Positions 26,143 to 36,975 of a stretch of 47,500 nucleotides of DNA are shown here, one piece after another. Below the pieces are notes generated by a model. It worked only from the letters and a program-made list of their open reading frames with translations, ran no database searches and was not told where the DNA came from. The stretch is from Theodoxus fluviatilis (Eukaryota; Mollusca; Gastropoda; Cycloneritida; Neritidae). Positions within the stretch are counted from its first letter, which is position 1, and every line of letters starts with the position of its first letter. Made by a program: the position numbers and the translations under genes. The DNA is taken from contig JAWQFJ010016505.1 of the NCBI GenBank assembly GCA_034096865.1, positions 110,001 to 157,500 on the forward strand, given 5' to 3'.

Positions 26143-27665
26143 TCAAAATTGAATAGCGGCTGCTTTAGCCCTTCCTGCAATATCTGTCATAATCGTATTG
26201 GTACATAACCGTGTGGTTAGTGTTACACCCATATACTTGTATTGACTGACCACTTCCAATATGTCGTTACCAATCGTCCATTTCTCATGAGCTGCCACGT
26301 AACCACCATTTCTAAAAATGGCAACTTTCGTTTTATCTGTGTTCACAATTAGTCCAAGCTTATCCGCTGCTCTTTTTAGACTGTTGATTTGGTTTTGGAG
26401 ACCAGGTACAGTATCAGACAACAGGACAATGTCATCAACGAAAATCAACAAAAATATTTCTACCCCGTTTGGTTATATTTGTATGCCATGTTTTCACTTT
26501 TCAATTATTTCACTGCTAAGGTAAGAGACAAGGTAGGGAAAAAAGTACAGAACTCATTTTGCATCCCTGCTTCAGGACCCAGAAACAATCAAAGAATCTT
26601 GAGATCCCCCCGGAGCATCGAACACCGCACTTCACGGTTTTATATACTGACCTGAGCATGTGACTCATTTTCCCCTTGATTCCACACGCTTCTATCACAT
26701 TCCAAAGAGCTTGTCTGTTCACAGTGTCAAAAACTTTTTGAAAATCAACAAATAGAGCATACACTTTCCTTCGTCTCTGAAAATATTTCTGAACTATACT
26801 GTGTAAAACAAACACATTATCCACTGTAGAATATCCTCTTCTGCATCCCGCTTGCTCCTCATCGATACGCTCATTATCATCTGCCCAAGCCTGAAGCCTC
26901 ACATTCAGAATGTGGAGAAAAGCTTTACTTAGGGAACTGCATAGAGAAATACCCCTGTAGTTATCTAGTACATTCAATTCACCCTTCTTGTGTATAGGAA
27001 CAATTAAGGAATTGCACCAGTTTGTAGGGAAAAAGGCCTGTCTAAAGATCTCATTAAAAAGCTTAAACAGCAGAGGCAAAAGCACTGACCCTGTACACTT
27101 TAGCATCTCAGCGAGTACACCATCCGCCCCTGGAGCCGATCTAGACCGCAACTGTCTGATATATGTATATATCTCAGTAATTGTTATTTCAGAGTTTAAA
27201 ACACTGTCATCTGGGACACTTAGTTGTCTGTGACATATTGTTTCTATCGCTTCTGTCCTATCAGGCAAACTGTACACATTCTGAAAGTAATCTGCCCATG
27301 CGTTAGGATTTATATTTGGTAGTATTTTGTGTCTACAGTTTATTGACCTGATTTGTTTCCAAAAATGTTGAATGAATGTCTGAAATTGCCTTTTTTAACC
27401 TGATCAACTGCTTGTAGTAATTTCGCTTTTCTGTGTAGGCACTGGAGCGAAGAAATTTTCCCAACTGCTTATTCGCCGACTTTTTTGCTTCAATACAATC
27501 TTTATCACACCATCTGTTTTGCAAGTTATGATTACTCTGCCAAACCCGCTTCTTCATAAAATCAGCCGCATCTACCAAACACGCTGTCGACTCTCTCGTG
27601 GCAGAGTTCACATCGAAGCTACTTTCTTTCCAATAGGATTTATCAGTGAACTGAGTCAACCCCCG
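26143..27665 (-). pseudogene. LINE B linker and reverse transcriptase
   Basis: Frame 27333-27659 is the linker (WCDKDCIEAKKSANKQLGKF, KRNYYKQLIRLKK). Frame 26516-27277 is RT fingers and palm: SAPGADGVLAEMLK, FFPTNWCNSLIVPIHKKGE, NYRGISLCSSLSK, AGCRRGYSTVDNVF and ALFVDFQKVFDTVNR with the motif A Asp. A frame change near 26520 leads through GIQI to frame 26143-26451, which begins at LIFVDDIVLLSD (motif C, both Asp kept). Two or three frameshifts and a stop inactivate it. Confidence 0.9.
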
Positions 27666-28440
27666 CTACACATTCATGTTAAATTCTTCAGCTCGGCCCG
27701 AATTCCATATAATCTTAATAATTGCACCAGAGAACTGTTCATGCCCTTTGTCATTACAATGTTGACTCATAAAAACCAGATTCAGATACATATGTGAAGA
27801 CAATGCCCGCTCACCGATTCCAAACGACACACAGCAAGACAAAATGTCATCTGTTGCAATACAATAATCTATTACGCTACAACCACATGGCGATGCAAAC
27901 GTATAACCGCAGGAATTCTCTGTGTCGACACAGCCGTTGAGAATAGTCAAGTCAAAAGCAATACACAGTTCCAGTGGGGATTTGCCACACCCATTAATAG
28001 TCCTGTCGGATGATGACCGTATGTCGTCGAGTGTACAGGAGCGCATATCACCCATATAATAATTGTCATTAGTAGTATTCATGGACCCAGTCCTTGCGTT
28101 GAAGTCCCCACAAAGAAGTAACGCACAATTGTTGTGTGCTTCTGTCATCTCTAAAATGCAGTTGCCTAGGATGTCTACTCAATTATTTTCATCACTTCCT
28201 TCATAATATGGGGAGCCGATTGGCGGGATACATAAATGGAACATCAGGACATCTCTTTCCACACCAAAAGATCCTCGCACACTTTAAATACAAGTATATT
28301 TTCATAACTACACTTCAGCAACTTGAAGAAACGTGCTATGGACTGATGGATTAAACAAACTACTCCCCCAGACGGACGACCTTTAACTGAAAGTTTTTTG
28401 CAGGTGATAGAAAACAGTTGTAATCGGGTAAGCAATAAGA
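27666..28440 (-). pseudogene. LINE B endonuclease (N-terminus missing)
   Basis: From about 28430 leftward it reads CKKLSVKGRPSGGVVCLI, then after a frame change DVLMFHLCIPPIGSPYYEGS, an in-frame stop, and the frame 27666-28148 with LLLCGDFNARTGS, LELCIAFDLTILNG, GCSVIDYCI and a Ser-Ser-His-Met segment. That segment is probably the degraded S-D/S-H catalytic motif. The usual first 60 residues, including the catalytic Glu, are absent from this strand. Confidence 0.82.
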
Positions 28441-28639
28441 CAGGGCCCGTATTCACAACGGCGATTTATCGGCAATTTATTTTAACTCCGATTTATCTTT
28501 AAACTCAGACGATTCCAACTGCCTGTTCCGCTCTCCCTTGGCTGGAAACCAGTATATATAGCAAAGCGCAACCTAGGATCCTCTGACGAGCGTACCTTAT
28601 CTAACCGATCAAGATAACGCGGGGTTAGGGGATAAATCG
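28441..28639 (+). other. Sequence at the LINE B inversion junction
   Basis: It begins CAGGGCCCGTATTCACAACG, a phrase resembling termini of small DNA transposons in marine invertebrates, and has two related ATTTATC-rich segments. It could be a MITE that truncated LINE B, or the 5' UTR of LINE B in inverted orientation. I found no matching inverted end, so it stays unassigned. Confidence 0.35.
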
Positions 28640-28996
28640 AGTATTAAAAAGATAAACGCAACCACCCGTCGACAGACCGCAGCCGCCCGCCGACTGACCG
28701 CGGCCGCGCGCTCACTCGCTCCGCTGCCCGAGCTACCACGACCAGCAGCTCTCGCGCCGGCAGATAGGGGTACGGCCGAGGCCCGGACACAGCAACTAAC
28801 TATGGCAATGTGAATGACTACGTTTTCGAACTTTCCACTTCATTTCGCCTTTTGGTATGGAACGTTGAAGGTTTACTTCCCAAATTTGATGAACCCGATT
28901 TCATCGAAGTATTGAAATCTGCAACTTTCTCATGTTTATATGCGAAACTTTTGTGTATAGCATAGAAGCCAATCCCCTTGGTCTTGAGTTCTTGAA

Positions 28997-29000
<4 letters not shown>
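28640..29000 (+). pseudogene. Inverted LINE endonuclease N-terminus
   Basis: On the plus strand a GC-rich Arg/Pro/Thr/Ser-coding stretch (one stop, at GCCGGCAGATAG) runs into [40 protein letters not shown] and SATFSCL. After one frameshift it continues [26 protein letters not shown] and the ETF catalytic-Glu motif are the start of the LINE A/B-type endonuclease. The coding ends in the (GA)n tract at 28996. The part present here is almost exactly the part missing from LINE B. Confidence 0.75.

Positions 29001-29082
<82 letters not shown>
28996..29082. repeat. (GA)n microsatellite
   Basis: About 87 bp of AG repeats with one GGG interruption, directly at the end of the inverted LINE fragment. 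Confidence 0.97.
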
Positions 29083-29085
<3 letters not shown>

Positions 29086-29858
29086 CAAAATTTATTTTGA
29101 GGGCGGGGCCCTCCAATTACAATGTGAAAAAATAGACGCGAGAAATTCACAATAAAACAAATTTAACAGAACTGGAAACCATGCTATTACGGAATGTCCG
29201 CAAATCACAAACAGTGGTCAGTGTATGCTCTCGACACAAGACCATCGAGCATTTCATGCAAATTGATGTTTTCTCGCTGCTCGCATGCTCCGCCCATGTG
29301 GTCGGCCTGCGTCGTCACCATTCCTAGCGCGATGTCTAGAATTGGGTGGCGGATCTTCAGGAAGAGGAGTAATCTTTGAGTCCTCAGGGGTAGGAGCCTG
29401 TTAAAAATTGCTGTGTAGAGGCGTGTCGTAAGGATCAGAAGCTGTGGGCGGAGTGGACATCCTGAGCGGTCCCGGAGGATCTGTATCTGAAATGGCTCAG
29501 GGAGCAGTGGCTGCAGCATGTTCTTCTCTCAGCTCTGTGGGGTACTGCCCCCAATCTGTTACGCGAGTGGACACCAGTTTCATAATTCGTTGAGGACATC
29601 GTCGTAAACCTATTGTGATCTCCTCTTGGGCGTGTGTTGGGGCCGCGATCTCAGAGTTATCGACGGTGTTGATGGTGGTGATATGGCGTTGAGCTGCAGA
29701 TGTGAGAGAGAGATGACCAGCGGTATTTTATAAGTGGAAGCCGGTGTTTTTTACTGGGTATTGTAGAAATGGTGATGTCATAGGGCATCAGACCAAATGC
29801 ATGTAGTTTTAATTTTTCAAGCTTTCAAAGCTTAGTAGCTCCTTTGTCAGGTGAAGAC
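29083..29858. other. Unassigned 0.8-kb interval
   Basis: Mixed-composition DNA. It has a GGGCGGGGCCC box at about 29101 and a 104-codon minus-strand frame (29205-29519) rich in Leu/Arg, which I do not recognise. A perfect AAGCTT-TCA-AAGCTT inverted repeat lies at about 29819-29833, just before the GGAC/GGGC simple repeats. That arrangement resembles a retroelement 3' end but is not enough for a call. Confidence 0.4.
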
Positions 29859-30134
29859 AAACGGACGGACGGACGGCGGACGGGCGGGCGGGCGGACGGG
29901 CGGGCGGGCGGACGGGCGGGCGGGCGGGTGGGCACGCAGACAGACAAAGACGCAAAGAGAGACACAGAAAGACAGAGAGAGAGACATAGAGAGAGACACA
30001 GAGAGAGACATAAAGAAAGACATAAAGAAAGACATAAACTGAGACACAGAGAGAGAGAGAGAGGGAGAGAGAGGGAGAAAGAGAGAAACAGAGAGAGAGA
30101 GAGAGAGAGACAGACAGAGACAGAGACAGAGATG
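29859..30134. repeat. Compound simple repeat: (ACGG)/(GCGG) then (AGAC)/(AGAGAC)
   Basis: A GC-rich part with ACGG, CGGGCGGG and GGCGGACGG units (about 29859-29935) passes into a purine-rich AGACAG/AGAGACA part to about 30134. Poly-Arg/Glu and poly-Ser/Leu frames across it are readings of the repeat. Confidence 0.95.
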
Positions 30135-30700
30135 GAGACTAAGAAGGCGAGAGTTGTTCAATGCAATGTATTCATTCAGAAACTAATATTGCTTAAAACA
30201 ACCTGGTGGCACCCATGAGAGTGACACGCAGCATGTATTGCTCAGATTGCTTCTACCGCCATGTTCCCTGTGTGCATCGTGTTCTCTCATCGTCAGTGCT
30301 GACCTGTTTCTTACAGATGCGTAAAGAAAAGTCATCATTTTATCTCCACTCTCCACTCCTGGCACTTGACCAGGGAATGGCGGGAGCAGTGGATCGGGAG
30401 AGCAAAGGCAAGAAGAATGTGCACAAATACATGTACATCATTATTGTAACGAAAATATGGAAGTTGAGTATTACTTCACGAGGGTTTAATGAATAAGTGT
30501 TTGAATACGTAACGAAAAGAAGACGCAACTGAAAAAGAGCAAGGTATTTTGAGAAACATCTGCTTGAATACAAATCGCCTGAGGACTTCACAGACTCACC
30601 ATTACTAGATACTGATGCTAAAAACTGTTTAGCTGCTCTTATTGTTGTATCTCTCTGCCTCCTCCCTCCTGTCTTTACCATGGGCTTCGTAAAGAATGGA
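30135..30700. other. Unassigned interval
   Basis: No convincing gene. Short frames on both strands show no domain. Confidence 0.4.

Positions 30701-30790
<90 letters not shown>
30701..30790. repeat. (GAT)30 trinucleotide repeat
   Basis: Thirty uninterrupted GAT units. Plus-strand frames read poly-Asp; minus-strand frames read poly-His, poly-Ile and poly-Ser. The overlapping frames of 124-246 codons at 30340-31109 (minus) owe their length to this repeat and to the pyrimidine-rich sequence beside it, so I do not treat them as genes. Confidence 0.97.
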
Positions 30791-32257
30791 AGTAATTGTT
30801 GTTGCTGTTGTTGCAGGGATGGGGTAGGACAGCGTGAGAGAAGGGGAGAAAGTGAGAAAGTGTAGGGGTAAAGCAGAAGGAAGAGAGGACAGGACTGAGC
30901 AGGAAAAAGGAGAGACAGACGGACTGGGAATAGAGGGGAGAGGAGTAGAGGGCAAACTGGAAAGAGGACAGGATGAGCGGGGAAAGAAACAAAGACAAAA
31001 CACGAAAGGGAGGAGACATGGCCTGAGCTAGAAGGGACAGGAATCGCTGGAAAAAAGGGTTCAGGGGAGGTGGGAAGCACTGTTGTGGAATCGTGAAGGG
31101 AGCAAACACTCTACTTCTACTTTGTCAGTCTGAATTCATCATGGAAATATAACTGAATTCATTCGGGGGAAAAGCTGTAAACGTGTTCCTCACAGACGTC
31201 AGCTTAGTTCGTTGTTATTGTATTCCTTCCAGGCGCACCCTAGTGACTCATGATTTCGTCTGTCTTTTCGCATTGCTTGTCTCTTCGATCTCGCACTATT
31301 TTCATTTCATTCGCACATTTTCTCTCGCATCGTAATGCATTTTGCACTTCAAATTTAGGTCTTTGGCGAGTGCGTACATTCTTTCATCTGCTTGTAGTAC
31401 TGATCTTTCCAGACGGGGTTGAATGGTTTTGAAACCCTAGGCCTGTGCAACTGGGTTTTTCTTTGTGACGATCGATGTTTCGCTATTCGACGAAAGTGCT
31501 ACAAATCTTTAAATGTACACTGCAAGCTATTTTTGTTACAATTTCATTATCCGTGATGTTTTTCCTCATCAATTTCTGTTACATCTTTTAAAAAATGCAA
31601 ACATGTCATGTCCGACGTTCCGTTATTTCCGATGTTGGTTTGCGTCAGAGATAAATCTCCGTTTACTCCAACAACAGTCCTTTGTTTATGTCCCAATCCC
31701 TCAGAAACCTCGTCGCACAGTGGTAGAAGAACTGGCAGCGAAGCACCACTGACCTCGCCTATCTTCTTGATAGAAATCAATGGGCCGCGGTCTCCAATCC
31801 CCAGTAGATGTTTGTCAAGTGTGCTGTTGATGCAACACCGATACGCCCCCACTCCCTTTCCCCCCCCCCCCCCCCCCCCCCCCCCCCAGCACCATTACGC
31901 TTGGGAAGCAAGGATCACGTTAGCTGCCATGCGGCATCGAGACGCCGATGGAGCAATCCAAGGAGGTCATAGCAGAGCAGGGGAAACCCGTTTAAAGAGA
32001 CTTCAAGGGTAGCGATGCCTCGTTGGTCCTCTTATCCGAGGAATTTCATAGACAAAACGACATAAAAAGGGCAGTTCGCTCCTCCACATCTCCAGACAGA
32101 CCCATTCAGAAACACAGTGAGTCGGTCGATAGAGATTTATATAGCTGGCTGTCATGAACGTCCACAGAAGATCGACATCGGAAGCATAACTACCGTAGTT
32201 GTTTACAATAACTCCAATCAAGGGGAAAGTTCGCAAACGTGTTGGGGTGAGAATGTA
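30791..32257. other. Unassigned interval with a poly-C run
   Basis: 30830-31110 is a purine-rich (G/A) stretch. 31110-32257 is unclassified. The 134-codon plus frame at 31608-32012 crosses the C28 run, which supplies its poly-Pro; the minus frame 31547-31852 overlaps it. I recognise neither, and neither has supporting context. Confidence 0.4.
31860..31887. repeat. Homopolymer C28
   Basis: Twenty-eight consecutive C on the plus strand. Length is unreliable in long-read data. Confidence 0.95.
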
Positions 32258-32836
32258 TGTTACGAACCCGACCCCTCTATTTGTATTTCTCTGTGTGGTT
32301 TTGGCAAACTGCCTAGCCTGTGCTACATTTTCTGTGTGAGCTAATGAAATATTATACTATTACCATTATGAATTGCGTGTTTATGCATGTGTTTAGTGAC
32401 GAATACTTAATGATATAGAAGCCAACCAGACCTCAAATAAATGTAGTATGTTAAGCAACCAGCCATGCCTTGAGAAGAGATTACTGTGGTGAAGTCTTGT
32501 GGTGGAAACTGAACCGTTTTCCAGTTGGGCGCCAAGCTTTGAGCCCAGAGAATTTGTGCTGACTGTGCGAGACTTTGAACTGGAAGAAGCTCTGCTGACC
32601 CCAGCATGGCGCCAGTTTTCTTTTCTTTCTTATTGGCCCAGAGTAGTGAACTTTTAAGAGTTTGGGCGGTAGAAAAGTGCTTAGCAAGCAGAGCGCCAGA
32701 TTTCCCCTTCTTCCCATTGGTGAGTCTCTGAGACTCTCAATGGAGACATGGGAGCAGGGGATAAATACAGGCAGATTCTGCTAGATGGAGACTGGCGTGT
32801 TTGCCCCTCTCCCGGGCGAACTGAAAGAATACAACA
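32258..32836 (+). mobile_element. Probable LTR (solo or truncated 5' LTR)
   Basis: This 579-bp unit starts TGTTACGAACCCGACC and ends AGAATACAACA, so it has the TG...CA termini of an LTR. A TATA-like GATAAATA sits at about 32760-32767, about 75 bp before the end. Immediately after the end comes TGGTATCAATTAAGG, resembling a tRNA primer-binding site (such sites usually begin TGG). TGTTACGAACC starts are common in Gypsy-type LTRs. I see no second copy and no gag-pol frame, so it is a solo or truncated LTR. The family is inferred. Confidence 0.6.
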
Positions 32837-33559
32837 TGGTATCAATTAAGGCCAGTCTGACCTAGGGGCAAGGACAGGGAATGGCTCCCCCCCCCCCCCC
32901 CACTCCCCTACGACTCACCGTCTCCAGCCCCCCTGGATGGAGGAGATGCGGGCAGCCGCTCGCTGACAAGCTGTAACTGAAGCAGAGATGACCGTCTCCT
33001 GACCCCGCCACCAGACCGGACGAGAGGAGAGATGAGGCCAGTTCAACCTCCCCTCTGCAGGACCCACCCCCTGCAGCAGTCAACACCCCCGCCACGCTCC
33101 AAGACAACCCCCTTCTGGAGCAGCCACGGGGTCAACTGCCCTGACCCCCTTTGCCAGTGCAACTACAGGGTCACGCTGCCCTAACCCCCCTTCATCATTC
33201 CTCCACAGAACGGAATCAGTGAACTCAGATAAGTTTTTACCATGATATAGAAAAGGCTGGCTGGCTAAAATTAGGATTGAACAAAGGAGTTTCATGCATG
33301 CAAATTGATTTGCCAATCATTATTTTGAATCACTTCCAGAATCATTAAAGTTCCTTATTAATTATCAACTCTGCGTCCTTACGTCATTGCATGAGTGTGA
33401 GAGAAAATTAACCTGTGCATTCCTCCTCCACCAGTAGTAACCCCTAGACAAGAGCATATAGCTCCGAGCCTGTGTTTTCCCATAGCACAGGAGGAGGTAA
33501 CGTCACAATGTACATGACACGAAAGACGAGGAGATGCAAGTAGAGAATGGGAGTGTGGC
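32837..33559. other. Possible truncated internal region after the LTR
   Basis: It starts with the primer-binding-like site and a C15 run (32887-32901), then Pro/Ala/Thr-coding GC-rich sequence without a long frame. It ends near 33390 in an AT-rich stretch with ATTAAA. It may be the remains of a gag leader, but no motif proves this. Confidence 0.35.
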
Positions 33560-33840
33560 CTTATCGTTAATAAATAAATGAGTGCGTGAGTGAATGGATT
33601 CCAACTCAATGCTAGCTCATGGCCGCATACAAGTTTTAACCGCACAAGAGTGTGTCATCACTATCCTCTCAGGTACTCGGTTTTACTCCTGGGTGGGGAA
33701 AGCAAAGCGAGTAAAGACTTTTTCTCAAGGATGCAATCTCGGGAGCCGTGCAGCATTGAACGCCGCACCCACTAGCCGCAAGCGAGTACAGCTCAAGCGT
33801 TCTAACCACTCGGCCACAGAAACTCTCAACTACAGGGACA
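33560..33840 (-). mobile_element. tRNA-derived SINE
   Basis: On the minus strand, starting near 33835, the sequence reads TTTCTGTGGCCGAGTGGTTA, containing a good RNA polymerase III A-box (TGGCCGAGTGG). A GCGTTCAATGC segment about 50 bases later is a degraded B-box. The following CTCCCGAGATTGCATCC and CCACCCAGGAGTAAAACC phrases look like a SINE body. It ends in an AT-rich TTATTTATTAA tail near 33565. The head looks Leu/Ser-tRNA-like. The 3' limit is approximate. Confidence 0.7.
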
Positions 33841-34471
33841 GGTATTGATATTGGGTACGCTTACCAAGCTTTTCTGTATCTCGAACAACTGTCTTCACAC
33901 TTTTCGTCCTACCAAAACATAAGTATCAAACCCCAGGAAACCAGATCAAATGAGGTAAGAAATCCAAGAACGGATAAATCTGTATATGTAGTTTGAGTTG
34001 CAGCAGCAGCAGCAGCAGCAGCCTCATGTTCAGCTGACACAGCTCCAGCAACAACATCCACAACGACAAATTTTCTCTCGCGGTGGTGCGACAGGGTGCC
34101 ACAAATGCTCATGCTTACTAACTGAATTAAAACAGTTATGTGAAGAAAAAAGTGCTAAAATTCTAGTTGAAAGTCAAATTGGATCTTTTTGTCTTTTGTT
34201 AGGCCATTTTGACACTCTCAAAGGCGGCCATGTTTGATCTGGAGAAGTTAGTGGGATATATTTAAAAGTTTCAGTCCATCTTTGCTTCACGCGTGTTTTG
34301 AATTCGTAAGTTTAGCTTGTGTGTTTTTTAACAATTTTTTTAAAGGATACAACTATCAAGGTTGGATCATAGTAACTGTAACAGAAATGTACTGTATGCA
34401 ATCACAACAGCCCTTATTTCTGGAAAAAAGAATTCCACTTCAACTTAAATTTCTCAAAATTACCTGCCATT
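33841..34471. other. Unassigned interval with (CAG)7
   Basis: A CAG/GCA run lies at about 34001-34021; nearby short plus-strand frames read poly-Gln through it. The right-hand part (about 34200-34471) is probably the 3' UTR of LINE C, which ends here on the minus strand. No gene is evident. Confidence 0.45.
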
Positions 34472-35228
34472 CTAGCTGCACTCTTCTATATTCAACACAT
34501 GAAACATAAATTTATTAAAGTCTTCAAATAAAGGCAATTCATTCATGGATCTTTTGTAATATATATGTTTCTTTCCTAGCAGAATGATATGGTTTGTACA
34601 TGAATCATAGTCTGGCGAGCCAAACACAATATCTTGCTTATTCAAATGTAAGGGAATCTTTGTCTTGCTACGAAGGAAACAAATAATTTCTTTCCAAAAT
34701 GTTTCACTAACAGTACAGTCAACAAAGAGGTGCTCCAAAGTTTCGGGTTCTGTCAAACACAAAGAGGAGACATTACTCTGAACAATCTTTAGTTTAAACA
34801 AATATTCATTAACGGGTAGTATTCTGTGCAAAAATTTATAGTGAAAGTTCCTATGTTTCACTTCTCTTGTTGCTACAAAGGGAATCATATAATACCGCCT
34901 CCATGGCAATTCAGATACTCCCAATCTTTTTTCCCAAGATGTTTGCGAAGTAGGTTTTTGGCTATTTTCAATAAGAATTGTATAATACATTCTCGCAAGT
35001 TTTGTTTTATTTTTTAGCAAAAAGGATCGTATCGGTAGTTCCACCTCACAAGCAATACTACTTGCAGTATCTCTTTCGAAACTGCTCTTCCAGTGAGCGG
35101 GGATTATACTTAATAGTTTTGCTTATTCCAAAAAGTTTCCTTGTAGGTTAAAGTGACATTTTAACTCTTCAAAGGATTTAAATCCCCCGTTTGGATGAAC
35201 AATATATTTCATACTTCTAATTCCTATG
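34472..35228 (-). pseudogene. LINE C C-terminal region
   Basis: Frame 34472-35044 (190 codons) has WRRYYMIPFVATREVKHRNF, FHYKFLHRILPVNEYL and SLCLTEPETLEHLFVDC followed by FWKEI. This is the conserved C-terminal domain of L1/Tx1 ORF2, in which Cys and His probably bind zinc. The usual first Cys pair looks incomplete. A short frame at 35123-35338 overlaps the end of the RT frame and leads into this part, so at least two frame changes separate them. Confidence 0.85.
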
Positions 35229-36955
35229 TCAAACCATGTTTTTTTCCAAGTAAGTTTTATCTTTATATTGCGGGTTGTTCCACAATGGCTGATGTAAAAA
35301 GTCACAGGTAAAGACGTGCCGATAGTGCTTGCGTACAAATTCGCTCCAGATTTCCAAAACCTGCTTCCAGAAAACGTTTCTCACACTGCTTATTGCTGTC
35401 TGACTTATACATCCCCTTGTTTCGATGAAAGTGTTAATGTCAATTACTTTTCCGAGAGGAATACCCAGTTCAGGTGCTTGGGCTAATCTGTTGATCCATG
35501 TTAGTTTTAGCGCCCTGTCATAGGCATGAAGATCAGTCATCTGCAAACCTCCTTCAGCGTATGATTGGGTAATGACAGTTCGCTTTATCTTATTTATCTT
35601 GACCCCCCATATAAATGCATAAAATTCCTTCTGGAGTTTCTTCATTGTAGAGTCAGGTGGTCTTGGAATGTTCATTAAGAAATATGTCAATTTTGAAACT
35701 GCGAGAGACTTCACTAATTTTACATGCCGATAATTCATGTCTACTATTCCATCTAAGTTATCTGTTAGTACAATTCCTAATATTTTGAACGGTTCCGTCG
35801 TCCAATTGAGTCGAACGTCCGTGCACAGGCTCATCGTTGATTTTGCCATGGAACCTATCCATACAGCCTTAGTTTTCCTAGTGTTCATTAATTGTCCAGA
35901 TATTTTTCTAAATGTGTCTAACGTTCGAAGAGTGGCTCGCAGAGACTGCTCAGAACCATGAAGCAGAAATTCCGTGCCAACAGCATATTGGCAAACTATG
36001 TATTCTTTGCTATTTATTTGGATACCTTTTATATCTTCATTCCGTCTGATTAAAATGTTCAGCACCTCCGCACACATGAGGTAAATGTAGCACGACAGAG
36101 GATCTCCCTGTCTTGTGCCGCGCATTACCGGGAAAAATTGAGATTTGTGACCATTTTGAACTACACAAGCATTTGCTCCATCGTTTAGTGTTTTCACCCA
36201 CGATATGAGGGATTTTCGAAAACCAAAATATGAAAGGCATTTTTTTATAAATTTGGGGGATATGAAGTCAAAAGCTTTTTCGAAATCTACAATTAACAAA
36301 AGCCCTTTCTTCTTCCGCTCCATGGTGTAGTTTATCACATCATATAAAAGTCTCACATTTTCCCCTATGAACCTCCCTTTAAGGAAACCGCGCTGTTCTT
36401 TTCCAATCAATGTTAAACTATATATTTTAATTATCATGTTAGCTATGCATCCAGAAGCCATTTTATATATCACATTCAATAGTGTTATAGGGCGCCAGTT
36501 CTTAAGCAGTGTTCGATCACAATCTTCCTTCGGTATACACGTTATGATACCCTGCTTTTGCGTCAACGACAATTCTTTGCTTTTGTGTGCCTCGTTCAAT
36601 TTCTTGCAAATCATTTTCCCCAGGTCTGACCAAAAGAACTTGAAAAACTCTACAGTAAAACCGTCAGTCCCACGAGATTTGTTATTGGACTTGGCTTTCA
36701 AAGATACAGAAAGCTCTTTATAGGTTAGAGGACCCTCCAGCTCTAGCATCTGTTCACCAGATAACAGTCGTGTTTCTTCTTTCAGAGTATCAGGCCAAAT
36801 GTCCTGAACTTCATAAGCTCTATTTTTATACAGATTCTCATAAAATCTCACCTGTTCTGCAAGGATATTATGCCAGCCTTTCAATTCCGATCCATCAGGC
36901 AGCAAAAGTCTATGGAATATTATTTTCTTTGTAGTGTCTTTTCTCAAGACTTAAC
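35229..36955 (-). pseudogene. LINE C reverse transcriptase, catalytic box mutated
   Basis: The 572-codon frame from 36947 has LPDGSELKGWHNILAEQVRF, SRGTDGFTVEFFKFFW, WRPITLLNVIYK (about residues 151-162), GFLKGRFIGENV, LLLIVDFEKAFD (motif A Asp about residue 221), RGTRQGDPLS (about 276-285), and then CQYAVGTEFLL where CQYADDTEFLL is expected. Codons at 35981-35976 (minus) read GTT GGC instead of Asp Asp, so both metal-binding aspartates of motif C are lost by two single-base changes. The apparent start is a TTG within the original frame: upstream codons in another frame spell LSLEKRHY, showing a small indel near 36937. Open but catalytically dead. Confidence 0.93.
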
Positions 36956-36975
36956 AAGAAGGGCAAAACCCATAC

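Larger units (their letters stand above)
25272..28440 (-). mobile_element. LINE B: decayed LINE of the same family as LINE A
   Basis: On the minus strand the order is endonuclease, linker, reverse transcriptase, thumb and C-terminal Cys/His motif, with the same hallmark phrases as LINE A (GDFNARTGS, YGSEVWG, a final HFLFHCP). It is better preserved than A: RT motifs A and C are both legible and one RT frame runs 253 codons. It lacks the first part of the endonuclease. Similarity ends near 28440, and the missing part appears on the opposite strand at 28640-29000. It lies tail to tail with the I-group LINE at about 25272. Confidence 0.9.

Noticed and set aside
29205..29519. 104-codon Leu/Arg-rich minus-strand frame
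   Set aside because: No recognisable domain or LINE motif; it may be TE-derived but I cannot support it.
30340..31109. Minus-strand frames of 124-246 codons with poly-Ser, poly-Ile or poly-His
   Set aside because: All cross the (GAT)30 repeat in three different frames; no domain, and the rest is pyrimidine-rich low complexity.
31608..32012. 134-codon plus-strand frame with a poly-Pro stretch
   Set aside because: The poly-Pro comes from the C28 run, a frame unlikely to be stable; an overlapping minus-strand frame of similar length exists.
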